Assembly (NCBI GenBank): GCA_016218045.1
Contig: JACRFB010000026.1
Span: 1-64,000 of the forward strand
Direction of reading: 5' to 3'
Origin: Ignavibacteriota bacterium
Lineage (GTDB): Bacteria; Bacteroidota; Ignavibacteria; SZUA-365
Length of the DNA: 64,000 nucleotides
Shown here: positions 34,956-42,343 of the stretch, piece by piece
How the letters are laid out: each line of letters starts with the position of its first letter
How positions within the stretch are numbered: the first letter of the stretch is position 1
Translations under genes and position numbers: made by a program
The notes under the pieces: model-generated
The model's database searches: none
What the model saw: the letters and a program-made list of their open reading frames with translations, nothing else
What the model was told of the DNA's origin: nothing

Positions 34956-36089
34956 TCAGTCGCCGAAGCAGATGCCGAGATCACGCGCGGTCAGCATGGT
35001 GTCGCTCTGCACGGGCACCGTCTTCATCCTGCGTGTGGCCTGCGCGAGGGGCACATAGCGCACGACGGGAGGATCGAGCGCCACCATCACGCCACTGCGT
35101 CCCTCGTCGAGCGCGCGCACGGCCGCGGCGCCGAAGCGCAGAGAGATGAGGCGGTCGGATGTGGTGGGAGTACCACCGCGCTGCAGATGTCCGAGCACCA
35201 CATGGCGCGTCTCCTGTCCCGTCATTTCCTGCAGTTGTTTCGCGATGGTTTCGGCGGCGCCGCCGAGACGTTCGGCCTGGCCGATCTGTTTGCCGATCAC
35301 CGAGTGTGTGCCGCCCACGGGTTTTGCGCCTTCGGCGACAACGATGATCGAGAAATGCCGTCCGGCGCGACGCCGCGCGACGGTTTTCTCCGCGACCTTC
35401 TGAATGTCGTAGGGGATCTCCGGAATAAGAATCGCGTCGGCCGTGCCTGACACGCCCGCGTGCAACGCGATCCATCCGGCGTAACGTCCCATCACCTCCA
35501 CCACCATGATGCGGCGGTGCGCCTCGGCGGTGGAGTGCAGGCGGTCGAGACACTCGGTGGCGAATTCCACGGCGGTGTCGAAGCCGAAGGTGACGACGGT
35601 CTTGTCGAGATCGTTGTCGATGGTCTTCGGCACGCCGACCACGCGCAGGCCCTTCTTCGCGAGCGCGTTCGCGATCGACAGCGATCCGTCGCCGCCTATC
35701 GCGATGAGCGCGTCGATGTGATGCCGCGCGAAGGCGGCAAGCAGTTCGTCGGAACGGTCGGTCTCGATGTACGATCCGTTCCTCTGCCGCACGGGGAAGC
35801 GCAGAGGATTGCCCTTGTTGGTCGTGCCGAGTATCGTGCCGCCGAGATGCGTGATGCCGCGGACGGAATTGCGCGTGAGCTTCACGAGTCCGCCGCCCGC
35901 ATATAATTTCGGAGCGAGGAGTCCGTTATATCCATCGCGTATGCCCACCACGTCGATGCCGCGATTGATCGCGCTAAGCACGACGGCGCGTATCACCGCG
36001 TTGAGACCGGGCGCGTCGCCGCCGCCGGTGTTGATCGCAATGCGTGCGAGAGGCGCGTCTTTGCCGCGCGCGGAAGTGGTTCGTGCCAT
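34956..36089 (-). CDS. pfkA: 6-phosphofructokinase, mixed-type active site
   Basis: 377 aa. Phosphorylates fructose 6-phosphate in glycolysis. Motifs: TGGGDAPGLNAVIR, GIRDGYNGL, IGGDGSLSIA, GVPKTIDNDLDKT, VMGRYAGWIALHAG, LGHLQRGGTPTTSDR. The first phosphate-donor position has Gly (GGDGS), as in ATP-dependent enzymes, while the second has Lys (PKTIDND), as in PPi-dependent and group III enzymes, so ATP use is likely but not certain. Catalytic Asp in TIDND is present. ATG 36087-36089 begins just before the first strand; the frame open to 36278 runs through a terminator hairpin and is rejected. Followed by the GH13 gene. Confidence 0.92.
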   Translation of the reverse strand: MARTTSARGKDAPLARIAINTGGGDAPGLNAVIRAVVLSAINRGIDVVGIRDGYNGLLAPKLYAGGGLVKLTRNSVRGITHLGGTILGTTNKGNPLRFPVRQRNGSYIETDRSDELLAAFARHHIDALIAIGGDGSLSIANALAKKGLRVVGVPKTIDNDLDKTVVTFGFDTAVEFATECLDRLHSTAEAHRRIMVVEVMGRYAGWIALHAGVSGTADAILIPEIPYDIQKVAEKTVARRRAGRHFSIIVVAEGAKPVGGTHSVIGKQIGQAERLGGAAETIAKQLQEMTGQETRHVVLGHLQRGGTPTTSDRLISLRFGAAAVRALDEGRSGVMVALDPPVVRYVPLAQATRRMKTVPVQSDTMLTARDLGICFGD

Positions 36090-36170
36090 GATGTGCCGTC
36101 TGTATGGTGTCGGGAGATACGCGGGGAGACCGCGCGGAGTCGCATGAAATCTACACGCGCGCGCCCCATG

Positions 36171-36213
36171 AAAAAAGCGGAGGCGACTGGTTGTGCCCGT
36201 CGCCTTCCGCTTT
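36171..36213 (-). terminator. Terminator hairpin in the pfkA leader (possible attenuator)
   Basis: Minus strand AAAGCGGAAGGCGAC-GGGCACAACCA-GTCGCCTCCGCTTTTTT: a 13-bp stem with one bulge and a six-T run, 82 bp before the pfkA ATG. No minus-strand gene lies upstream that it could end, so it may be a leader attenuator. Just upstream a TTGATG-TCCA-CATCAA hairpin occurs (36225-36240). Confidence 0.6.
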
Positions 36214-36277
36214 GCCTCCTTGATGTGGACATCAAGAACTATGTCAGTGCTGCGATTACATACAACGTATCGCTGCA

Positions 36278-36310
36278 CAAAAATAATATGCGCAAAGAAG
36301 AAATGCGCAA
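36278..36310 (-). promoter_or_regulatory. Possible pfkA promoter
   Basis: Minus strand TTG (36308-36310), 22 bases, TATTTTTG (36278-36285), the -7 part an exact consensus match. A direct repeat TTGCGCAT lies inside. The transcript would contain the hairpin at 36171-36213. Confidence 0.35.
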
Positions 36311-36356
36311 CCTCCGCGCATCATTTGAAGAATTTTTTTTCGCGCCATGCAATCTC

Positions 36357-36364
36357 TACCTTTG
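36357..36364 (+). promoter_or_regulatory. -7 promoter element of the unknown 264-aa protein gene
   Basis: TACCTTTG, exact match to TAnnTTTG, 45 bp before the ATG at 36409 and preceded by an AT-rich stretch with eight T. The 319-bp gap 36090-36408 thus appears to hold two divergent promoters and a leader hairpin. Confidence 0.5.
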
Positions 36365-36408
36365 CGGTGTTGATCCCGATCGCCACTCCACTAACAGAGC
36401 TCTCTCCT

Positions 36409-37203
36409 ATGGCAGACTACTCGAAACATCTGTACATGATCACTTTCCCGATCAACGCGCTCGTCTCGTCGCAGCTCGGACCTGAAGACTTCGCGCAGCA
36501 CTACACCATCGGCAGCGCCCGCCATTACCAGGGAAAGGTGATCTTCGCGGAAATAGACGTCAACTTCCGCCACCCCTATTTTCCGATCGACGAGTTTCTC
36601 GCGAAGACGGTGCCGCATGAGGACGGCTCGCCCAAGCGCACGAAGTTCATCAGCTCGTATCGCGTGCTCGAGCACGTGCCGCTCGACATGTTGAAGGACA
36701 TGTATCTCGTGTCGACGAGCGGACACGCGCTCCGGCTCACGGCGGCGGATTACACGGCCGAGAACGCGCCGGGTCTCATCCGTATCTATCAGGAGATCGC
36801 GCCTGTCACGAATCTTGTCGCGTCGCGTCTCGACCAGCGCGCCTTCGGACGCTACGTGACGATCGAGTCGCGCGCAAAGGGCGCGCCGACCGTCTGCTTC
36901 ACGCAGATCGAACTCAACATCGACAAGTTCCTCAGCGACAGCAAGAACCGCGAGATCATCGCGTCGCCCATCCCCGAGAACAACGCGTACCATCTGCTCG
37001 ACTGCCTGCTCGAACTCGAGCGCGACCGCACGAAGATGGTGAAGACGCTCAGTCTCTCCTCGGTGATGCGCGAAGTGTCGTACCGCATGCTGCGCCACGG
37101 CTTCTGGTTCTTCAATGAAGGGGGACACACGAAGTTCTACCCGATGCCGACACTCGAGGAACTCGAGGGCAAGTACTACGACTGGTGGAAACACGTGCGC
37201 TGA
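36409..37203 (+). CDS. Conserved-looking cytoplasmic protein, family not recognised
   Basis: 264 aa, no signal peptide or membrane segment. Begins MADYSKHLYMITFPINALVS. Visible pieces: a beta-rich half (HYTIGSARHYQGKVIFAEID, RHPYFPIDEFL, FISSYRVLEHVPLDMLKDMY) and a second half that seems to repeat some of this pattern (GRYVTIESRAKGAPTVCFTQ-IELNIDKFL), suggesting two related subdomains. The end is aromatic (FWFFNEGGHTKFYPMP, YYDWWKHVR). Its own promoter element and a strong terminator (37233-37263) mark it as monocistronic. No function can be given. Confidence 0.8.
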   Translation: MADYSKHLYMITFPINALVSSQLGPEDFAQHYTIGSARHYQGKVIFAEIDVNFRHPYFPIDEFLAKTVPHEDGSPKRTKFISSYRVLEHVPLDMLKDMYLVSTSGHALRLTAADYTAENAPGLIRIYQEIAPVTNLVASRLDQRAFGRYVTIESRAKGAPTVCFTQIELNIDKFLSDSKNREIIASPIPENNAYHLLDCLLELERDRTKMVKTLSLSSVMREVSYRMLRHGFWFFNEGGHTKFYPMPTLEELEGKYYDWWKHVR

Positions 37204-37232
37204 GTCAACACGTCCACCGCTGGAAGTATCCT

Positions 37233-37263
37233 CGTCCCGATGGTTTCATCGGGACGTTTTTTT
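37233..37263 (+). terminator. Intrinsic terminator of the unknown protein gene
   Basis: CGTCCCGATG-GTTT-CATCGGGACG, a perfect 10-bp stem with tetraloop, followed by at least seven T. Overlaps the stop codon of the convergent YdeI-type gene. Confidence 0.95.
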
Positions 37264-37723
37264 ACCGTCCCTTCTTCCCCTCGCGCAGCATCTCGAGCGC
37301 CTTCACGATGCGGCGCTCGCGCGTGTCGGAACGCTTGGCCTCCTCAATCCACATCACGTACTCGCGACGATGCGTGTACGAGAGCGCGTCGAAGAAATCC
37401 CGCGCGCGTGTGTCACGGTCGAGCGCGCGCGCAAAATCATCCGGCACCGCCACGTCGCGCGGTTCGTCGTCGCGCGTGATGGTGACGGTGATCGTGTCGC
37501 CCTCGCCCTTGCCGATCTTTGTGCGGATGTTCTTGAGCACAGGGATCATGAAGTTTGGCGTGCCCATGCGCAACACCGTGCCGCGATAGGGTTCGCCGTC
37601 GAAGGTGGCGCGCGCCGGCAGGCGCTTCACACCGAACTCCGCCTCGATGTCGTATGGCACGACGACATACATGCCGCCGCCGCCGGCGTGTGTGATGACC
37701 GCGTTGAACGTGAGTGTCTTCAT
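37262..37723 (-). CDS. DUF1905 / YdeI-OmdA family protein
   Basis: 153 aa. N-terminal DUF1905 domain (FNAVITHAGGGGMYVVVPYD, ARATFDGEPYRGTVLRMG, FMIPVLKNIRTKIGKGEGD, ITVTITRDDEPRDVAVPDD), then a helical OmdA-like tail (DFFDALSYTHRREYVMWIEEAK, RERRIVKALEMLREGKKG). Such proteins are linked to bacteriocin tolerance in E. coli-type studies, but their molecular role is not settled. The gene lies 23 bp after the methyltransferase gene on the same strand and may be co-transcribed with it. ATG 37721-37723; the longer open frame upstream overlaps the methyltransferase gene and is ignored. Confidence 0.85.
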   Translation of the reverse strand: MKTLTFNAVITHAGGGGMYVVVPYDIEAEFGVKRLPARATFDGEPYRGTVLRMGTPNFMIPVLKNIRTKIGKGEGDTITVTITRDDEPRDVAVPDDFARALDRDTRARDFFDALSYTHRREYVMWIEEAKRSDTRERRIVKALEMLREGKKGR

Positions 37724-37746
37724 GCCTCGACGCGCCTTTCCGGAAA

Positions 37747-38994
37747 TCAGGATTGTGTGGGATGGAGGATGAGGAGGAGTTCGATGTCGTCGGTGCCGGG
37801 GAACATGTCGAAGGGTGTGATCGACGACACGGTGTAGCCGCTGCGCGTCCAGCGCGCGCAATCGGATGCGAGCAGTTCGATGTCGCACACAAGGTGCGCA
37901 ACGCGCCGCGGCGCGCGCGAGGCGATGCTTTCGATGACACCGGGCGCCGCGCCGCCGCGCGGCGGATCGAGCACCACCACGTCGTCCGGCCCCGCGCGGT
38001 GCATGATCTTTTGCACGACCTCGGCGGTGACGTCGGCGCGGTGGAAGCGCGCGTTGGTGCGTCCGAGCCGCCGCGCGTTTGCGATGGCCGAATCGACCGC
38101 ATGCGGCGAGAGTTCCACACCGATGCTGTGACGCACGCGCGGCGCAAGGATCAGCGTGAAGAAGCCGTAGCCGCAATAGAAGTCGTAGAGCGTCTGCGTC
38201 GGTCCGGGTTCGAGCTGCGCGGCAAGCGTCCCGGCGATGAGCACGGAGACGGCGGGATGCACCTGCGAAAACGCGAGGGGATGAAAAAAGAAGGAGACGT
38301 CGCCCAAGCGCTCCTGCACGTCGGCCTTGCCGTACACACGACGGAACTCGGGTTGTTTGCGCGGGTGTTTGGTGCCGAGATAGTGCGTGCCTCGCGATTC
38401 GTCGAGGAACAGGTACACGGCGACCACCGAGGGCAGTTCATGCGTGAGCGATTTCGACAGCGTGTTGAGCGCGTGCGCCACATCGCGCGATATTTCGTTG
38501 ACGCTGAAGAGCACGGTCTGTTCCTCCTCGCCGCCTTTCACCACGACGTGCAGCAGCACCGCCGCCAGCGGCGAGGCGTAGGGCTTGTCGAGTTTCTCCT
38601 GCACGACGCGGTACACATCGCCGTGCGCGCGCGGCTCGATGGCGCAGCGCAGCACGGCCATGGGACGCGAGCGTCCGTCGGGCGCGCGGTCGATGAGGCC
38701 GAGCACGGCGTGGCGTCCGTTGCGGAAGGCCTTGCGTTTGGTGACGACACGGTAGCCGCGTCCCGTGCGCGCGGCGACCAGCGGCGCGAGCTGTCCGCGC
38801 AAGCGCTGCTTGCGCACATACTCCTCGAGCGCTTTCGTCCGCAGCGGTTTCTCGTCGGCGTACGAGACGGTGCTCGCGTGACAGATGGTGCAGACGCGTC
38901 CGCGCGCGTCGACACAGGCGCCCTCGGGTCCGGCCGCGGGCCGCGCGCCCGTCGCGCGCACACGCGCGGAAAGAATGTCAGCGAAAGTACTCAT
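37747..38994 (-). CDS. TrmA/RlmD-type RNA (uracil-C5)-methyltransferase-like protein
   Basis: 415 aa. SAM-dependent RNA m5U methyltransferase family. N-terminal Cys cluster CVDARGRVCTICH could ligate an Fe-S centre. SAM-binding motif DFYCGYGFFTLILA, SIGVELSPHAVDSAIANARR; catalytic motif VVLDPPRGGAAPGVIESI; nucleophilic Cys expected in HLVCDIELLASDC, where the usual SCNPxTLARD is changed to CDIELLASD. Target RNA (tRNA U54 or 23S U747/U1939) cannot be told. ATG 38992-38994. It follows the aro operon by 42 bp on the same strand and could be its last part. Confidence 0.85.
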   Translation of the reverse strand: MSTFADILSARVRATGARPAAGPEGACVDARGRVCTICHASTVSYADEKPLRTKALEEYVRKQRLRGQLAPLVAARTGRGYRVVTKRKAFRNGRHAVLGLIDRAPDGRSRPMAVLRCAIEPRAHGDVYRVVQEKLDKPYASPLAAVLLHVVVKGGEEEQTVLFSVNEISRDVAHALNTLSKSLTHELPSVVAVYLFLDESRGTHYLGTKHPRKQPEFRRVYGKADVQERLGDVSFFFHPLAFSQVHPAVSVLIAGTLAAQLEPGPTQTLYDFYCGYGFFTLILAPRVRHSIGVELSPHAVDSAIANARRLGRTNARFHRADVTAEVVQKIMHRAGPDDVVVLDPPRGGAAPGVIESIASRAPRRVAHLVCDIELLASDCARWTRSGYTVSSITPFDMFPGTDDIELLLILHPTQS

Positions 38995-39036
38995 CCGTTT
39001 CTCCTTGTCCTCGACATTGCGGCCGATTCGTGTGTC

Positions 39037-41316
39037 TCACATCGTGTGTTGATCATGGATACTTTCGCGCACCGTCCATCCTGCCATCCGCGCGTGTTCC
39101 CAGAAGGCGGGGTAGGACTTTGCGACACACCACGGATCGGCCAGCGTTATCTCGCCGATGATCATGGAGAGCAGGAAGCCGGCCATCAGCAGGCGGTGAT
39201 CGCCGAGCGGGTGAAACGTGCCGTCGTGCAGGCCGCGCGCTGCGTGCGCGGGCACGAGGAAACCGTCCGCCGCCGGTTGCAGCCGCACGCCGACCGCGGC
39301 GAGCGAGGCGATGTAGCCGTCGATGCGGTTCGATTCCTTCGCGCGCAATTGCGGCACGCCGGTGATACGTACGGGTTTGGAAGAGCGCAGCGCCGCGATG
39401 CCGAGCACAGGGACGAGGTCGGGCGTCTCCGCGCAATTCAGGACTATTTCATCCGATTTTTGTCCGCGTACGATCTGCTCGAGCATGGCGTCGATGGCGG
39501 CGTCGGGTCCGGCGCCGTCGTCGTCGACGCGCAACATGTGTTCGAAGAACGCGGCGGTTTTCCAGACGGCCGCGGCGCTGGAGTCGGACGGCGCGGCGAG
39601 CAGCACGGGCTCGCGCAGTCTCGCGGTGGGATTCAGCGCAATAAGATCGCCGTGGGCGATGGTCTCGACGCCCGCGGCCTCGAGCATACGTACGGTCATG
39701 TCGAGATACGATCTGCTCGCCACGTCGCCGAGAAGGCGCAGCGTGAAGGGCGTGTCGGATCCGGCCGCAAGCAGCGCGATGGCCGATGCGTACTGCGACG
39801 ACTGCGCCGCATCGACGGAAAAGGACGCGGGCATGTCGTCCCAGCCGCGCACGCGGTAGAACGGACCGAGCGCGTCGGTCCCGTGTTCTATGGACGCGCC
39901 GCCCTTGCGCAGGGCGTGTACGAGCGCGTCGTGCGGCCGCGCGTCGAGCTGCGGTGAAATGCGCAGCAGCGTCTCCTTGACATGTGTCGCCGCAAGCGCG
40001 AGCAGAAAGCGGAACGTGGTGCCGCCGCTGCCGCAGTCGATCACACGCGGCGGTCCGCCCGGCTGCGGCGGATGCGCTGCATAGTCGACACGATAGCCGC
40101 CGGGGACGTCCTCGAGCGGCACGCCGAGCGCGCGCAGCGCGTCGCGCATGGCGCGCACGTCGTCGGCATCACTCACGCCCGTGATATGTGTGGCGCCGAC
40201 GCGCTGCGCGGCGATCATCAGCGCGCGATTGAGTTCGGACTTGCCGGCCTCGGGCCGCAGCGTCACCATTTGCGCATCGCGCAACCAGGCGTTCACCGTG
40301 CAGGTATCGAAGGCGCGATAACAGACCTCGAACGCGTCCACCCATTCGCCGCGTCCCACCGCGTCCGTGACGATAGGCCGCCCCGCGTCCGACAGCAGCA
40401 CCGAGCGCAATCCCGACACGCCGTGTTTTTTATCGAAGCCGAGCGCGCGCAGCAACTCGTCGCGTGTGGGCGGCTTTGGAAGCGGACGCAGCAGCGGGAA
40501 GAGCAGTGCCGCGAGCGCCGTGTGTACATCGGGAGGCAGACCCGCGCCCCGCGACACTTCGAGCATGACACGAAGACCCCAGGCCACCGCGTCGCCGTGC
40601 GGAATGCCGGCGCTGCGTTCCAGCGCGTGCCCGAGCGTGTGCCCGAGATTGAGCACGGTGCGTATGCCGCGCTCCTCGCGCGGATCCTCGGCGACGATCG
40701 AGTGCTTCACCGCGATCGCCGCGTGCAGCAGCTCGCCGAGACGCGGCGCGACGCGCGCGTAGGGGCGGTACACCAGTTCCTCGATCTCCTCGGGATGCAG
40801 GGACGTGACGCGCGCGGCGTCACCGAGCATCAGCGCTTTCAGAATCTCGACGAAGCCTTCGCGACGGAGCGGGTAGGGAAGAGTTCCGAGCAGGGATTCG
40901 ACGATGTACACACGTTCGGCGGGATGAAAGGTGCCGAGCTGATTCTTCGCGGCGCCGAGATTCACCGCCGTTTTTCCACCGTGGGCCGAGTCGGCCATCG
41001 CGAGCAGCGTGGTGGGCACCTGCCACACAGGCACGCCGCGCCACAGTATGCTTGCGAGAAAACCCACGGCGTCTCCCAGCGATCCTCCGCCGACGGCAAC
41101 AAGTACCAGCGGACGAGCGGCACGGCGCGCGAGCACCTGCCCGGCGAGCCGCTCCACCGCGGCGAGTGTCTTTACCTCTTCGCCCGACTCGACGAGTATC
41201 GGATCCGGCAGAGCATCGAGTACAACACGCGGCAGGCGCGCATCGGCAAGCACGAGGCACGATTCGTCGAAGGGAATATCGGCGAGGGAGGGTATGGTAA
41301 CGACGGAGGGTGTCAT
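39037..41316 (-). CDS. aroBA: Bifunctional AroB-AroA fusion: 3-dehydroquinate synthase + EPSP synthase
   Basis: 759 aa, steps 2 and 6 of the shikimate pathway on one chain. AroB domain, residues about 1-335: NAD-binding VAVGGGSLGDAVGFLAS, PTTLLAMADSAHGGKTAVN, KNQLGTFH, and Zn ligands Glu157 (GFVEILK), His226 (NLGHTLGHALE), His240 (HGDAVAWG). AroA domain, about 345-757: Lys359-Ser360 in AGKSELNRAL, GGTTFRFLLA, QSSQYASA, PDLVPVLG (Asp), LRAKESNRI, DHRLLMAG. All catalytic positions I can check are kept in both halves, with only a short linker. Start: ATG 41314-41316, five bases after the aroC stop. Same domain order as the first two domains of fungal AROM. Confidence 0.93.
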   Translation of the reverse strand: MTPSVVTIPSLADIPFDESCLVLADARLPRVVLDALPDPILVESGEEVKTLAAVERLAGQVLARRAARPLVLVAVGGGSLGDAVGFLASILWRGVPVWQVPTTLLAMADSAHGGKTAVNLGAAKNQLGTFHPAERVYIVESLLGTLPYPLRREGFVEILKALMLGDAARVTSLHPEEIEELVYRPYARVAPRLGELLHAAIAVKHSIVAEDPREERGIRTVLNLGHTLGHALERSAGIPHGDAVAWGLRVMLEVSRGAGLPPDVHTALAALLFPLLRPLPKPPTRDELLRALGFDKKHGVSGLRSVLLSDAGRPIVTDAVGRGEWVDAFEVCYRAFDTCTVNAWLRDAQMVTLRPEAGKSELNRALMIAAQRVGATHITGVSDADDVRAMRDALRALGVPLEDVPGGYRVDYAAHPPQPGGPPRVIDCGSGGTTFRFLLALAATHVKETLLRISPQLDARPHDALVHALRKGGASIEHGTDALGPFYRVRGWDDMPASFSVDAAQSSQYASAIALLAAGSDTPFTLRLLGDVASRSYLDMTVRMLEAAGVETIAHGDLIALNPTARLREPVLLAAPSDSSAAAVWKTAAFFEHMLRVDDDGAGPDAAIDAMLEQIVRGQKSDEIVLNCAETPDLVPVLGIAALRSSKPVRITGVPQLRAKESNRIDGYIASLAAVGVRLQPAADGFLVPAHAARGLHDGTFHPLGDHRLLMAGFLLSMIIGEITLADPWCVAKSYPAFWEHARMAGWTVRESIHDQHTM

Positions 41317-41320
41317 GGTG

Positions 41321-42343
41321 TTATTCGTCGGAGCGGTCGAGGCGGCGCGCGAGATACAGATCGGCAAGCGCAAGCGCCGCCATTGCCTCGAGCACGGGGA
41401 TGATGCGCGGCACGATGCAGGGATCATGTCGTCCCGTCACGGCCGTCGTGCCCACGGTGCTCACGGGTTTGATTGCGGCGCGCACGATGATGCGCTGCCC
41501 GTTGGTTATTCCGCCCTGTATGCCGGCCGCGCGCGGCGAGTACCCGCGCGTGTCGCCTTCCGCGTGGTATACGCTGCCGGGCAGCACCGTATCGGAGAAG
41601 CCGTCGCCGAATTCCACACCGGTCACGGCGCCGAGACTCGCGAATGCGGAGGCAAGGACGGCTTTCGTTTTTCGAAACACCGGCTCGCCGAGACCCGCAG
41701 GCGGATTGTCGATCCAGATTTCGGCCAGACCGCCGCGCGATTCGCCGGTCTCGCGGCAGCGCAGCAGATCCGCGCGGATGGCGGCGTCGGTCTCGGCGTC
41801 GGGGCAGCGCGATGTGAATGTATCGACAAAATCCGCTGTCAGTTCCGAAGGAATTTCGGGGACCTCGATCGCGCCGATGCGGCGCGAGAAACCGACGATA
41901 CGTGTCGCGGCGGGGAGTAGACGCGACGCGACAACACCACCGATCACACGGCCGATGGTTTCACGACCCGACGCGCGGCCTCCGCCACGATAATCGCGCA
42001 CGCCGAATTTATCCTCCCACACCGAATCGGCATGACCTGCGCGGTAGGTGTCGCGGCTGTAGTCGCCGCTCCGCGCATCGGTATTCCGCACCAGCACCGC
42101 GATGGGGGTTCCGAGTGTGGCGCCCTCGAACACGCCGCTCAGTATCTGCGGCGTATCGGCTTCATCGCGCTGTGTCGTGATGTCGGATTGGCCGGGGCGT
42201 CGGCGTCGCAGAGCGCGCGAGAAATCGTCGATCGAGAGCGGCACGCCGGCGGGGCAGCCGTCGACGACCGCGCCGAGGGCTTCACCGTGTGATTCACCGA
42301 AGGTGGTGACAACGAGCAGTTCACCGAAGGAGTTTCCGCGCAT
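41321..42343 (-). CDS. aroC: Chorismate synthase
   Basis: 340 aa. Converts EPSP to chorismate using reduced flavin, last common step of aromatic biosynthesis. Signatures: GNSFGELLVVTTFGESHGEA, VVDGCPAGVPLS, RRRPGQSDITT, RAGHADSVWEDKFG, GGGRASGRETIGRVIGG, and near the end NGQRIIVRAAIKPVSTVG and CIVPRIIPVLEAMAALALAD. Length and motifs are standard. GGAGG lies five bases before ATG 42341-42343; the adjacent ATG 42344-42346 is less well spaced. The stop of the AroKDE fusion overlaps this start region (ATGATG over TGA), so translation is coupled. It lies between the two multifunctional Aro genes. Confidence 0.96.
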   Translation of the reverse strand: MRGNSFGELLVVTTFGESHGEALGAVVDGCPAGVPLSIDDFSRALRRRRPGQSDITTQRDEADTPQILSGVFEGATLGTPIAVLVRNTDARSGDYSRDTYRAGHADSVWEDKFGVRDYRGGGRASGRETIGRVIGGVVASRLLPAATRIVGFSRRIGAIEVPEIPSELTADFVDTFTSRCPDAETDAAIRADLLRCRETGESRGGLAEIWIDNPPAGLGEPVFRKTKAVLASAFASLGAVTGVEFGDGFSDTVLPGSVYHAEGDTRGYSPRAAGIQGGITNGQRIIVRAAIKPVSTVGTTAVTGRHDPCIVPRIIPVLEAMAALALADLYLARRLDRSDE

